Assembly (NCBI GenBank): GCA_002070185.1
Contig: MWCT01000014.1
Span: 39,087-103,086, forward strand
Origin: a candidate division BRC1 bacterium ADurb.Bin183
Lineage (GTDB): Bacteria; Sumerlaeota; Sumerlaeia; MWCT01
Direction: 5' to 3'
DNA: 64,000 nucleotides
The notes under the pieces: generated by a model
What the model saw: the letters and a program-made list of their open reading frames with translations, nothing else
Told to the model about the DNA's origin: nothing
The model's database searches: none
Part shown: piece by piece, positions 8,397 through 17,392 of the stretch
Position numbering within the stretch: position 1 is the first letter of the stretch
How the letters are laid out: each line of letters starts with the position of its first letter
Translations under genes and position numbers: made by a program

Positions 8397-9929
8397 TTGA
8401 AATTTTTGCGTTCTGCGGGTATTTTGATGCACCCGACCTCGCTTCCGGGGCGTTGCGGCATGGGCGATTTGGGCAGGGAGGCTTACCGTTTTGTTGATTT
8501 CCTTGCTGATACCGGAGTTGGCTTGTGGCAATTGATGCCGTTGGGTCCGACTGGATTTGGCGATTCGCCCTATGCCTGTTTCTCCGCATTTGCGGGCAAT
8601 CCCATGCTTATCAGCCCCGAACTCCTTGCCGAGGAAGGGTTGCTCTCACCAAAAGATATCGCGTCGGCGCCGCCGTTCCCTGATAATCATGTGGAATATG
8701 GTCCTGTTATACAGTTTCGCAAGCAGCTGCTTGCGATGGCTTGGGAGGGGTTCAAATCCGGCGCGGATGCCGCGCTTAAAAATGCCTTTGATGAATTCTG
8801 CCGCGTTCAAGCATTGTGGCTTGATGATTTTGCCCTATTCATGGCGCTTAAGGAAATCTTTGGCTTGGCCTGGAATTCATGGGACAGGGATTTGATGCGC
8901 CGCCAGCCGGACGCCCTCTGGCGCGCCGCTCAAGAACATGCTCCGTTAGTCCAAGCGCAAAAGTTCACGCAATATCTCTTTTTCAAACAATGGAAGGCGC
9001 TCAAACAATACGCCAATCGCAAAGGCGTCCGCATCATCGGCGATATCCCCATCTTTGTCGCTTATGACAGCGCGGACGTCTGGGCGCATCCGGAACTCTT
9101 CCATCTGGATGAGAACAGAAATCCGAACGTTGTGGCGGGCGTGCCGCCGGATTATTTCAGCCAAACCGGTCAGCTCTGGGGCAATCCCCTCTACCGCTGG
9201 GATGCGATGAAACGCGACGGTTTCCGCTGGTGGGTGGCTCGAATCCGCGCCAATCTGGAAATGGTGGATATTATACGTCTGGATCACTTTCGCGGCTTTG
9301 AGGCGTATTGGGAAGTTCCAGCAGGGGAGAAGACGGCTGTCAACGGACGCTGGGTCAAGGCGCCGGGGAGCGAATTCTTCCAGACCATCCGCGGAACAGT
9401 CGGCGATGTCCCCATCATTGCGGAAGACCTCGGCGTCATCACGCCGCCCGTCGAAGAGCTGCGCGATGCCTTTGAATTCCCCGGAATGAAAGTCCTGCAA
9501 TTCGCCTTTGGCGGCGATCCCTCAGACCAATACCTGCCCCATAATTTCATACCCAACTGCGTGGTTTATTCCGGCACGCATGATAACGACACCGCGCTGG
9601 GTTGGTATTGGAATTCCGCAACAGACAAAGAGCGGGATTTTGTCCGCCGATATCTGGCGACGGACGGTCATGAGGTCCACTGGGATATGCTCCGCCTTGC
9701 CTTTTCTTCTGTGGCGCATACGGCAATTGTCCCGCTGCAGGATGTGTTGGGACTGGGCAGCGAAGGGCGGATGAATTTCCCCGGCAAGCCCGACGGCAAC
9801 TGGTCATGGCGGTTCCTGCCAGGCAAGTTAAACGGCGAAATCCGCAATCGGCTGTCTGAACTCATCTGGATTTATGGACGCAGGTATGAAGCGGCGGATA
9901 GAAAAAAGAAAGAATCGGAGAAAAAATAG
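8397..9929 (+). CDS. malQ: 4-alpha-glucanotransferase (amylomaltase)
   Basis: MalQ moves alpha-1,4-glucan segments between maltodextrins and releases glucose, in glycogen or maltodextrin turnover. It is a GH77 (beta/alpha)8 enzyme. Visible motifs are MHPTSLPG at the start, LWQLMPLGPT, GDIPIFVAYDSADVWA, the nucleophile Asp in IRLDHFRG, the acid/base Glu in IAEDLG, and the third acid in SGTHDNDT. I favour the TTG at 8397 (510 residues), because GGAGGA sits eight bases upstream; an in-frame ATG at 8379 has no ribosome binding site and lies close to the IS. A terminator follows the gene. No other glycogen genes are adjacent. Confidence 0.93.
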   Translation: MKFLRSAGILMHPTSLPGRCGMGDLGREAYRFVDFLADTGVGLWQLMPLGPTGFGDSPYACFSAFAGNPMLISPELLAEEGLLSPKDIASAPPFPDNHVEYGPVIQFRKQLLAMAWEGFKSGADAALKNAFDEFCRVQALWLDDFALFMALKEIFGLAWNSWDRDLMRRQPDALWRAAQEHAPLVQAQKFTQYLFFKQWKALKQYANRKGVRIIGDIPIFVAYDSADVWAHPELFHLDENRNPNVVAGVPPDYFSQTGQLWGNPLYRWDAMKRDGFRWWVARIRANLEMVDIIRLDHFRGFEAYWEVPAGEKTAVNGRWVKAPGSEFFQTIRGTVGDVPIIAEDLGVITPPVEELRDAFEFPGMKVLQFAFGGDPSDQYLPHNFIPNCVVYSGTHDNDTALGWYWNSATDKERDFVRRYLATDGHEVHWDMLRLAFSSVAHTAIVPLQDVLGLGSEGRMNFPGKPDGNWSWRFLPGKLNGEIRNRLSELIWIYGRRYEAADRKKKESEKK

Positions 9930-9961
9930 ATTCGGCTGTTTTAATGCCATATAAAAAAAAG

Positions 9962-10013
9962 AGGCGCGGATACTTGCTCCCATTAGGATCAATCTTCCGC
10001 GCCTTATCTTTTT
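9962..10013. terminator. Bidirectional terminator between malQ and a lipoprotein gene
   Basis: A perfect nine-base stem, AGGCGCGGA (9962-9970) with TCCGCGCCT (9996-10004), is flanked by an A-run before and a T-run after. It lies between the convergent malQ and lipoprotein genes and could serve both. The 25-base loop is longer than usual. Confidence 0.65.
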
Positions 10014-10015
10014 AA

Positions 10016-10414
10016 CTATTTGACGTCAATGCCTGTTCCTTTGGCGGAATCAACATAGATTCCAAGGAAGAAGAAAGGAAAGCCCATGTAAAATTCTTTG
10101 TGAGGCGTAACATTAATCATCGCATTGGCGCCATCTTCTTTGGCGGATTTAGCAACTTCCTCAAGAAGCTTTTCGTTGCTCTGAACGGGATAGAGTTCCA
10201 TGAATTTCCCGATGAATGGGAGCCCCAATGCGATACCGACTTCCGTGCCCTCATGATAGCCTGTGGCAGTGTAATTTTCGAACGTGCCGTCGCCGGTCGT
10301 AATGTTTTTCATACCAGTATCCTTTGCCACCTGCCCCAGATTTGTTTTTGCCGGCAGATAAGCGCACCCCGCCAGCAGCGTCGCCACGAGAATAGCGAGC
10401 AATACTTTTTTCAT
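10016..10414 (-). CDS. Small predicted lipoprotein of unknown function
   Basis: The 132-residue product has a lysine-rich start, a hydrophobic segment and a lipobox LLAGC with Cys17, so it should be lipid-anchored after signal peptidase II cleavage. The mature part contains a Gly/Thr-rich stretch (GDGTFENYTATGYHEGTEVG), a helix with KLLEEVAKSAKEDGANAMINV, and an aromatic segment near the end (FYMGFPFFFLGIYV). I cannot place it in a named family with confidence; TRL-like small lipoproteins are one possibility. The ATG at 10414 is chosen because AAGGAGG is nine bases upstream, whereas the first in-frame ATG touches that site. Confidence 0.7.
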   Translation of the reverse strand: MKKVLLAILVATLLAGCAYLPAKTNLGQVAKDTGMKNITTGDGTFENYTATGYHEGTEVGIALGLPFIGKFMELYPVQSNEKLLEEVAKSAKEDGANAMINVTPHKEFYMGFPFFFLGIYVDSAKGTGIDVK

Positions 10415-10431
10415 GTTTTTCATCCTCCTTG

Positions 10432-10485
10432 CTTGACGTTAAAATATAAAGAAGAAAGATATTCATAAGAAATAGCAACGTCAAG
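10432..10485. repeat. Nine-base inverted repeat spanning the lipoprotein promoter
   Basis: CTTGACGTT (10432-10440) and AACGTCAAG (10477-10485) are perfect reverse complements separated by 36 bases. One arm contains the proposed -35 box, the other lies in the 5' leader close to the ribosome binding site. It may be a paired operator or a chance match. Confidence 0.4.
10456..10484 (-). promoter_or_regulatory. Sigma-70-like promoter for the small lipoprotein
   Basis: On the minus strand a TTGACG box (10479-10484) is followed after 17 bases by TATCTT (10456-10461). The spacing is ideal, and the predicted transcript starts about 35 bases before the ATG. Confidence 0.5.
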
Positions 10486-10697
10486 AGAATAATTTTATTT
10501 GCGAAAGAATCGAAAGGCTCGAGCAACTGAAAGAAATTTCAAAAAACTCTTTTTCCTCTTGCGCGCAAAAGTAGGCAATACTATATCATTACGTTTATTG
10601 ATTAAATAATGGCGTCCGTTCGCGAGGCTCGCTCGTCGCAAGAGATGTCATTCATGCCTTGAATGGGCTTTTTATTTACGAACAAGGAGGTATAAGT

Positions 10698-11024
10698 ATG
10701 GGACATCCTGTTGAGATTACGGATGAAAACTTTCAGAAAGAGATAATCGAATCGCAGCTGCCCGCCGTCGTGGATTTTGGGGCAACCTGGTGTCCGCCTT
10801 GCCGCGCGCTGGAACCGATTATGGAGCAGTTGGTTGACGAGTTTGAAGGGCAGGTGAAAATCGGCGCGGTCAATGTGGATAACTGCCGCAATACCGCGGG
10901 GAAATACGGCATCATGAGCGTTCCCACAGTTATCTTTTTTAAGAACGGACAAGAGGTCGAGAGGCTGGTCGGTCTGAGCCCGAAGGATGTGATGAAAGTC
11001 AAAATTCAGACACTGCTTCTGTAA
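10698..11024 (+). CDS. trxA: Thioredoxin
   Basis: This is a single-domain 108-residue thioredoxin without a signal peptide, so it should be a cytoplasmic disulfide reductase. The fold markers are DFGATWC, the active site WCPPC at residues 31-35, and the cis-proline in SVPTVIFF. The usual thioredoxin active site is WCGPC; the Gly-to-Pro change is found in thioredoxin-like proteins and may alter redox potential. AAGGAGG stands eight bases before the ATG at 10698. It is monocistronic in appearance; no thioredoxin reductase gene is nearby. The symbol is by family, not proven orthology. Confidence 0.88.
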   Translation: MGHPVEITDENFQKEIIESQLPAVVDFGATWCPPCRALEPIMEQLVDEFEGQVKIGAVNVDNCRNTAGKYGIMSVPTVIFFKNGQEVERLVGLSPKDVMKVKIQTLLL

Positions 11025-11102
11025 ATACGTCGCCCATCATTTCGGCTTTCATGCGGAGAATGCGCGGCTTGCGTCCGCGCGTTCTCTGTGTGAATAAATA
11101 AT

Positions 11103-13214
11103 ATGAATGGATTAATCAGAGACAACGGCGGGAGGCGGTTTGCGCTTTTTGCCTTATTGGCAATGGCGGTGTCCGGTATATTCGGCGCAGCCATGATAGG
11201 CATTACGCGGGGGCATGCCGTTTTTCCGCTGGATGATTCCTATATTCATTTCCAATACGCCCGCCGTCTGGCTCAGGGGCATTTATTCGAATATACAGAC
11301 CGCGGCGGTTTTTCAACCGGCTCCACAAGCATTCTTTACCCCCTCCTTTTATCGCCTTTTTTTGTCATCGGCGTCAAAGGCGCTGCCATCATACCCGTCG
11401 CCTTTGCCTTCGGCGTCTTTTGCTTTTGCATGACCGCCTATCTTATTTATCTGAGCGGGCGCATCATTGCCCATGAACGCGTGGGGATGCTGGCAGCCCT
11501 GCTGTTCCTTTTGAACGGACATCTGGCATGGAGCCATCTTTCGGGAATGGAGACCGGGCTCTTTGGACTCCTCCTTGCGGCGGGGATGTATTATATCGTG
11601 CGATGGTGGGTGGAGCGCCGCGGCGGACAGGTCGGGTTGGCGTTTTTCTTTCTGATGCTGGCGGCGCTTACGAGACCGGAGGGGTTTATCATCCTGATTA
11701 CGGCGCTGATTTATATCCTGCCGAGGGCTTGGGGAATTCATGGCAGCCGTTCTTTGAAGCTGGTTCTTTCTCTTTTGCCTTTTGCGATTTATATGTTGCT
11801 TGTGCGGTTGGCAACAGGCGGCTTTTCCACATCGGGTGTTGTTGCAAAAAGCATCTGGAGCGCGCCCTATTACACCGCATGGGAGCGGCTTGCCCGCCTT
11901 GCCGATAACTTCGCCTATATCTTTGCGGGATATTATGGCAACCTTTCCAATAATTATTTTCCCGACTGGGCGTTCTTCCCGATGTTCCCGACCGGAGCGC
12001 TTTATCCCTTTATGATTTTTCCGCCGGGGTTTTTGCTTTTATCCGTGCTTGGCGCGGCTGTCAGCGGAGCAAGGGAACGGGCGAACGGTCAATTCGGTCC
12101 AACGCTTTTGATGGCGCTCTGCCTTTTGGCGGGGCTCGCCTCTGTCACTATTTCGGAGGTTGTTCCCGTTCATTTCTTCCGATATCTTGTGCCGTTCCAA
12201 TCATTTTTTCTTGTCCTCGCCTCCTTGGGGCTATATGAGTCTGCAAAATTTTTTGAGGCGCACAGCGCAAGGGTTTTCCGCATTGCGGGGTGGATTTTCT
12301 CCCTTCTCCTTTTGCCTTCCCTTATTTACTGGGCATATATCTATGGCGAAAACTGCAACGATATCTTTCAGCAGCACCGCCGCATGTCCTGGTGGATTAA
12401 AGACAATACCCCTCCGGACGCTGTGATTGGCGTGACGGATACCGGCGTTATCGGATATTTTAGCGAGCGGAGGGTTTATGATTTTGTGGGGCTGACCACG
12501 CCGAATCAAGCGCGCCACTGGCGCCAGGGCTTCGGTTCCGCTTATGAACGTCTCGAACACCTTGCCGATGACCAACTGCCCGATTACATCGTAACTTTCC
12601 CGTTCGTCTGGGCGGAAAATAATCTGCTGGGGCAGCCGCTCTATAACGCCACTTTGCAGAAAAACATGACCACCATGTCCAATGATTTTGTTATCTATCG
12701 TCAGGACTGGTCATTTATTCGCAAAGGCGAACTGCCGTTGAATCCGCCGGAAGGCATGATACTTTCCGACCAGCTGGATGTGGCGGATCTGGCGCAGGAG
12801 GCGGCGCATCGTTTTGTGGCGCGCGAGGCGGCGGAGCGACCAACGGGATGGAAATTTCCCAACCCGCGCAATTTCGTTTTCTTAGCCGAATCGGGCGGTC
12901 GGCTAATTGCCGACGGCGGTCGCGACTTGACAGAGTCGCAGATATTCACGGTTCGCTTAGCGCCCGGCGCGCCTGCGCGTCTCATCGCTCGCGTGGAGGC
13001 GGAACGTTCCGCCTTGGCGGAGGTCTTTATTAACGGCGAACGCGCGGGCAATCTTGAAGCTGCGGATGAGAAAAAGGGCGAATGGCAGGAGCCGTTTCTT
13101 GATATCCCCGCTTCCCTCATCAGAGAGGAACAATGCCAAATTCGCATCGTCCATCATCCGGAAAGCCGCGCGCCGTTCCATGTTTATCATTACTGGATCT
13201 ATCAGGCAAAGTAA
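11103..13214 (+). CDS. GT-C-like polytopic glycosyltransferase
   Basis: The 703-residue protein begins with a membrane segment and then has DDSYIHFQYARRLAQG and GGFSTGSTSILYPLLLSP in the first periplasmic loop. An acidic pair followed by an Arg-containing helix is the catalytic-loop pattern of GT-C enzymes that use polyprenyl-phosphate sugars. About ten to eleven hydrophobic segments fill residues 15-430. The C-terminal 250 or so residues are soluble and probably periplasmic, ending in a beta-rich region (residues about 590-700). The stop overlaps the next start as TAATG, so the methyltransferase downstream is probably co-translated. The sugar and acceptor are unknown. Confidence 0.65.
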   Translation: MNGLIRDNGGRRFALFALLAMAVSGIFGAAMIGITRGHAVFPLDDSYIHFQYARRLAQGHLFEYTDRGGFSTGSTSILYPLLLSPFFVIGVKGAAIIPVAFAFGVFCFCMTAYLIYLSGRIIAHERVGMLAALLFLLNGHLAWSHLSGMETGLFGLLLAAGMYYIVRWWVERRGGQVGLAFFFLMLAALTRPEGFIILITALIYILPRAWGIHGSRSLKLVLSLLPFAIYMLLVRLATGGFSTSGVVAKSIWSAPYYTAWERLARLADNFAYIFAGYYGNLSNNYFPDWAFFPMFPTGALYPFMIFPPGFLLLSVLGAAVSGARERANGQFGPTLLMALCLLAGLASVTISEVVPVHFFRYLVPFQSFFLVLASLGLYESAKFFEAHSARVFRIAGWIFSLLLLPSLIYWAYIYGENCNDIFQQHRRMSWWIKDNTPPDAVIGVTDTGVIGYFSERRVYDFVGLTTPNQARHWRQGFGSAYERLEHLADDQLPDYIVTFPFVWAENNLLGQPLYNATLQKNMTTMSNDFVIYRQDWSFIRKGELPLNPPEGMILSDQLDVADLAQEAAHRFVAREAAERPTGWKFPNPRNFVFLAESGGRLIADGGRDLTESQIFTVRLAPGAPARLIARVEAERSALAEVFINGERAGNLEAADEKKGEWQEPFLDIPASLIREEQCQIRIVHHPESRAPFHVYHYWIYQAK

Positions 13215-14371
13215 TGGGCAAAAAAAATAAAGGTAAAAGGCAAAAAACAAAACCGATACCACGCCCCGCTCCCAAGCCTGCGCCTGACGCGCCTGCCGCG
13301 CTTGGCGCGCCCGCCGTCTCCAAAACCCGCCCTGCCAGCATTCACATCGCCGCTCCTCAGGCAGCCCGCCCTCTTGAACTTTTGAGTTTCGACGTCTTTC
13401 AACGGTTTAGCGCCTTTCATCGCATTGTGGGAATGTTGAACGCGGGCAAGGGCGCAAGCATCCTTGATGTGGGCGGTTATCCGGGCGCATTGACTGATTC
13501 GCTCTTAACGGCGTTTCCCGATTTTAAGATGACCATTTTGGACAAACCCGTCTGCAATCGTCCAGATTATGTGTCCGGCTCGGCGGATGCCCTCCCTTTT
13601 CAGGACGGCAAATTTGATATTGTCATTTCATCAGACACCCTTGAGCATATTCCGCCGGAAAGGCGCGCGGTTGCGATAGTCGAGATGCTGCGCGTGAGCC
13701 GCCGCTGGATAATACTTGGCGCGCCGTTCCAATCGCCGTGCGCGTCGTTTGTTGAGGAGAGCATCAACACCTTGCATCAGAAATGTTTCGGAAAACCCAA
13801 CCAATGGCTGGCTGAACATATTTCAAACGTCCTGCCGGATTTGGAAGAGACCCAAGCGATATTAGAAATGGGCGGCGCGGCGGTCGGCATCTTGCCCAAT
13901 GGCTCTTCGCTTTCATGGTTCATTATGGAATCGGCGCAGATTCTCATGGAAGTCCTGCCAATGCTTTCGCCCATAAAACCAGCGCTCAACCTTGGCTTCA
14001 ATCGCTTTTGGGCGGCGGATGACGATGCCGAGCCCGCCTATCGCCACATCCTTGTGGCTGATAAGGCGGGGCATCCGCCGGTTGCGCCCGATGTCCCCGC
14101 CGCCGATGAAAAAGCCGTTTTGCAAAAACTCCGCGCGCTCAATGAACTTGTCCTATCCATGGCTGAGCAGATGCTTGGATTGCTTTCCGACCCTGCGGCA
14201 ATCAGCCCCATCATAGTCACGCGCTATATTCGCCAGATGGAAGAGATAATCGCCTTTCAGGAAAAAGAGGAGCGCCGTCTGCGCGAGGCAATGGAGCGCC
14301 AAGAAGTTTACCTCTCCCGCCTTCGAAAGAGTTTCCTCTATCGTCTCCTAAACAAACTGGGATTAATGTAG
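13214..14371 (+). CDS. Class I SAM-dependent methyltransferase with C-terminal coiled coil
   Basis: After a Lys/Pro/Ala-rich N-terminal tail (about 50 residues) comes a Rossmann methyltransferase domain. Motif I is ILDVGGYPG (D85), with ILDKP for motif II, SADALPF for motif III and FDIVISSDTLEHIP for motif IV, the Methyltransf_11 type. The last 60 or so residues form a Glu/Arg-rich coiled coil ending in a basic hydrophobic helix. The domain order suggests a methyltransferase acting on a glycan or lipid-linked sugar, as in O-antigen clusters, but no substrate can be read. It starts within the stop codon of the GT-C-like gene and overlaps the convergent GT2 gene by nine bases. Confidence 0.75.
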   Translation: MGKKNKGKRQKTKPIPRPAPKPAPDAPAALGAPAVSKTRPASIHIAAPQAARPLELLSFDVFQRFSAFHRIVGMLNAGKGASILDVGGYPGALTDSLLTAFPDFKMTILDKPVCNRPDYVSGSADALPFQDGKFDIVISSDTLEHIPPERRAVAIVEMLRVSRRWIILGAPFQSPCASFVEESINTLHQKCFGKPNQWLAEHISNVLPDLEETQAILEMGGAAVGILPNGSSLSWFIMESAQILMEVLPMLSPIKPALNLGFNRFWAADDDAEPAYRHILVADKAGHPPVAPDVPAADEKAVLQKLRALNELVLSMAEQMLGLLSDPAAISPIIVTRYIRQMEEIIAFQEKEERRLREAMERQEVYLSRLRKSFLYRLLNKLGLM

Positions 14372-15310
14372 CAATCGGGAGTCTGATACTTTAAAAGGGC
14401 GGGCGCGTTTTCGCCTTGCGCTCATAAGGGGCAAAAATTGCGCCGCAGCTTTGAAAAAACCCTTCGTTAAACGCAGGGGTTTTCCCGAGGCAACTTCCCC
14501 TAAAAGATGAAACGGAAGCATGAGGAAGTGTTGCGTCAGGAGCGGGATATCCGACAGGTTCAGCCATGTGAAAAAGAAATAATTGCGGGCGTTGATATTA
14601 TTCAACCCCTTGCTGCCTAGCGCCTTAATCATCGAACCTTTGCCCAAGTGATAGGCGAGCGCGCGCGGTTCATAAAGCAGATTATATCCCGATTTTGCGG
14701 CGCGATATGAAAGGTCGTAATCCTCCCAGTAGCCGGGCTTATAAAGCGGGTCGAACCCTCCCAGATGCGCAAACACATCTTTGCGCAAAGCGCATGCGCC
14801 GCCTTGCGCAAAAAGGGTCGGCGCTGCTTCGAGCGAATCGGCATAATCCAGTTCAATCAACCCGCGGGAAAAATGTGCGGTCATGTTGAGATGATTGGGC
14901 GAGCCGTCTAACCAGTTCACCGTGCGGGCGCTGACGCCGAAGAGTTTTTTTTCTTTGTCGTTTTCAAAATGCTCCAAAAGCCGCCGTATGAAATCCTCTT
15001 TTGCCACAATGTCGTTATTCGCCAGAACAATAATCGGCGCCTTTGCCGCGGCAACGCCCCTGTTCACGCTTGCGCCAAAGCCTTTGTTTTGTTCATTGCG
15101 CAAAAGATGGATATCGGGGAAGGTCTCGGCGATGATGCGCGGCGCGGCGTCGGTTGAGGCGTCGTCCACTACAATCATCTCAAAAGGCTTGCCATAAGCG
15201 CGCGCCGAGATAAGCAGCGAAGATATCCCCCGCGCCGCAAACTCCGCTCCGTTCCAATTCGGAATCACAATGCTGAATTCAGGCTTTGAAAAGTTTTCTT
15301 TACTCATCAT
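14363..15310 (-). CDS. GT2-family glycosyltransferase
   Basis: The 315-residue protein has the GT-A fold typical of WsaE/rhamnosyltransferase-like enzymes. Visible are FSIVIPNWNG at the start, VVDDAST for nucleotide binding, NKGFGASVNRGVA, and LANNDIV for the DXD-type metal site. Further on are GGACALRKDVF and GYWEDYDLSYRAA, the acceptor-side ED motif. The C terminus has a hydrophobic amphipathic region that could touch the membrane. It is transcribed away from uvrB, toward the methyltransferase gene. It probably adds a sugar to a surface polysaccharide; specificity is unknown. Confidence 0.87.
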   Translation of the reverse strand: MMSKENFSKPEFSIVIPNWNGAEFAARGISSLLISARAYGKPFEMIVVDDASTDAAPRIIAETFPDIHLLRNEQNKGFGASVNRGVAAAKAPIIVLANNDIVAKEDFIRRLLEHFENDKEKKLFGVSARTVNWLDGSPNHLNMTAHFSRGLIELDYADSLEAAPTLFAQGGACALRKDVFAHLGGFDPLYKPGYWEDYDLSYRAAKSGYNLLYEPRALAYHLGKGSMIKALGSKGLNNINARNYFFFTWLNLSDIPLLTQHFLMLPFHLLGEVASGKPLRLTKGFFKAAAQFLPLMSARRKRARPFKVSDSRLLH

Positions 15311-15382
15311 AATCCATTATGCAAGTCTATCTTCCCTTAATATGTCAACTGCATACTAATTTCAATTTTTAGATTTTTGCCG

Positions 15383-17383
15383 ATGACTGAATTTATTCTT
15401 ACAACCGAATACGCGCCGCAAGGAGATCAGCCTGCCGCCATAGATAAAATCTCGGCGGGAATCGAAAAAAACGAACGTTTCCAAACACTCCTCGGCGTGA
15501 CGGGCAGCGGCAAGACGTTCACTATGGCAAATGTCATTGCCCGATGCGGGCGCCCCGCCCTTGTGCTTGCTCCCAATAAAATCCTCGCCGCGCAACTCTT
15601 CCGCGAATTCAAAGACCTCTTTCCCCAAAATGCCGTGCAATACTTTGTCAGCTACTACGACTACTACCAGCCGGAGGCGTATCTCCCCGTTACAGACACC
15701 TACATTGAAAAAGATTCCGCCATCAACGAGGAACTGGATAAAATGCGCCTTGCCGCAACAAAAAATCTTCTTGAACGCCGCGATGTGATTATTGTCGCCA
15801 GCATCTCCTGCATCTATGGCATCGGCTCGCCGGATGACTACCGCGAAATGGTGCTTTTTCTGGAAAAAGATTCCCGCATCGAACGCAACAAACTCATGCG
15901 CCGCCTTGTGGAATTGCAATACGCGCGCAACGATATAGACTTTTTCCGCGGCACATTCCGCGTGCGGGGCGATGTAGTGGACGTCTTCCCCGCTTATGAA
16001 AATAAAGTCGCCCTGCGTTTTGAATTCTTTGGAGACCGCATCGAAAGTATATGGGAAATTGACCCGCTTTTAGGCAAAAAAGAACGCCCCCTTCCGCGCG
16101 TGGCAATCTTTCCCACATCGCACTACGTCATTGCCCGCCCCAAACTGGAGCGCGCCGTCGAGGCAATCCGCAGCGAACTCCGCGAACGTCTGCAAGAATT
16201 CCGCGCCGCCAATAAACTCCTTGAAGCCCAGCGTCTTGAACAACGCACGATGTTCGACCTTGAAATGATAGAGGAAATAGGTTATTGCTCCGGCATCGAA
16301 AATTATTCGCGCCACCTCACAGGCAGAAACGCCGGCGAGCCGCCCTTTACGCTCCTCGATTTCTTCCCGCAGGATTACCTGCTCTTCATTGACGAAAGCC
16401 ACCTTTCCATCCCGCAGGCGCACGGGATGTTCAAGGGCGACCGCTCGCGCAAGCAGACGCTTGTGGATTATGGATTCCGCCTGCCCTCCGCACTGGATAA
16501 CCGCCCTTTGAAATTTGATGAATTTGAACGCCGTTGGAATCAAGTAGTATTCGTTTCCGCCACGCCTGCTGATTATGAAATAAAAAAATCCGGCGGAGTT
16601 GTTGTGGAGCAAGTCATTCGCCCCACGGGACTCATAGACCCCGAAATCATCGTCCGCCCCGCATCCAATCAGGTGGACGACCTCCTCGGCGAAATCAGAA
16701 AACGCACGGAAGCGGGATTCCGCGTCCTTGTCACCGCCCTCACAAAACGCATGTCGGAGGAGCTTACGGATTACTATTGCGAGTTGGGCGTCCGCGCAAA
16801 ATATATGCACTCGGAGATTGACACCATCGAACGCACCAAACTGCTGCGCGACCTGCGCAAAGGCGAATTCGATGTCCTCATCGGAATCAATCTCCTCCGC
16901 GAAGGGCTCGATTTGCCGGAGGTTTCGCTCGTGGCGGTGCTCGATGCGGATAAAGAAGGATTTCTGCGTTCTACCCGCTCGCTCATACAAGTTTGTGGAC
17001 GCGCCGCGCGCAACGTGGAAGGAACGGTTATCCTCTACGGCGACACGGTAACGGATTCTATGCGCATGACCATCGAGGAGACCAACCGCCGCCGCGCCAT
17101 CCAGAATAAATTCAACAAAGAACACGGACTCACGCCCGCCACTATCAAAAAAGCCATCACAGACATCCTTGAAAGCATCTATGAAAAAGATTACGTCACC
17201 GTTCCGCTGGATGATAAAACCCTGCCCAAAGCGGAGTTCAAAGACCCCGTCAAAATGGCAAAGCATATCGAAACGCTGAAGGAAAAGATGTTTGAAGCGG
17301 CGCGCAAACTTGAATTTGAAAAAGCCGCCCGCTATCGCGATGAACTGCTTATGCTGGAAGAAAAAATTGAAATAAATGAATAA
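15383..17383 (+). CDS. uvrB: Excinuclease ABC subunit B
   Basis: UvrB is the damage-verifying helicase-like subunit of nucleotide excision repair. The 666 residues show Walker A TGSGKTF, the beta-hairpin region [12 protein letters not shown], the DESH box in LFIDESH, helicase motifs IV-VI ending in QVCGRAAR, and a C-terminal UVR domain ([20 protein letters not shown]) that contacts UvrC. I use the ATG at 15383; an in-frame TTG lies two codons upstream and neither has a clear ribosome binding site. uvrA and uvrC are not in the window. The gene is isolated between the GT2 gene and the DUF4855 gene. Confidence 0.97.
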   Translation: MTEFILTTEYAPQGDQPAAIDKISAGIEKNERFQTLLGVTGSGKTFTMANVIARCGRPALVLAPNKILAAQLFREFKDLFPQNAVQYFVSYYDYYQPEAYLPVTDTYIEKDSAINEELDKMRLAATKNLLERRDVIIVASISCIYGIGSPDDYREMVLFLEKDSRIERNKLMRRLVELQYARNDIDFFRGTFRVRGDVVDVFPAYENKVALRFEFFGDRIESIWEIDPLLGKKERPLPRVAIFPTSHYVIARPKLERAVEAIRSELRERLQEFRAANKLLEAQRLEQRTMFDLEMIEEIGYCSGIENYSRHLTGRNAGEPPFTLLDFFPQDYLLFIDESHLSIPQAHGMFKGDRSRKQTLVDYGFRLPSALDNRPLKFDEFERRWNQVVFVSATPADYEIKKSGGVVVEQVIRPTGLIDPEIIVRPASNQVDDLLGEIRKRTEAGFRVLVTALTKRMSEELTDYYCELGVRAKYMHSEIDTIERTKLLRDLRKGEFDVLIGINLLREGLDLPEVSLVAVLDADKEGFLRSTRSLIQVCGRAARNVEGTVILYGDTVTDSMRMTIEETNRRRAIQNKFNKEHGLTPATIKKAITDILESIYEKDYVTVPLDDKTLPKAEFKDPVKMAKHIETLKEKMFEAARKLEFEKAARYRDELLMLEEKIEINE

Positions 17384-17392
17384 TACGGGAGA

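Noticed and set aside
10651..10664. A 14-base string (TTCATGCCTTGAAT) shared by the leaders of the thioredoxin gene and the XPB-type helicase gene (30689-30702)
   Set aside because: A 14-base match is expected by chance several times in 64 kb, and the flanking bases do not agree.
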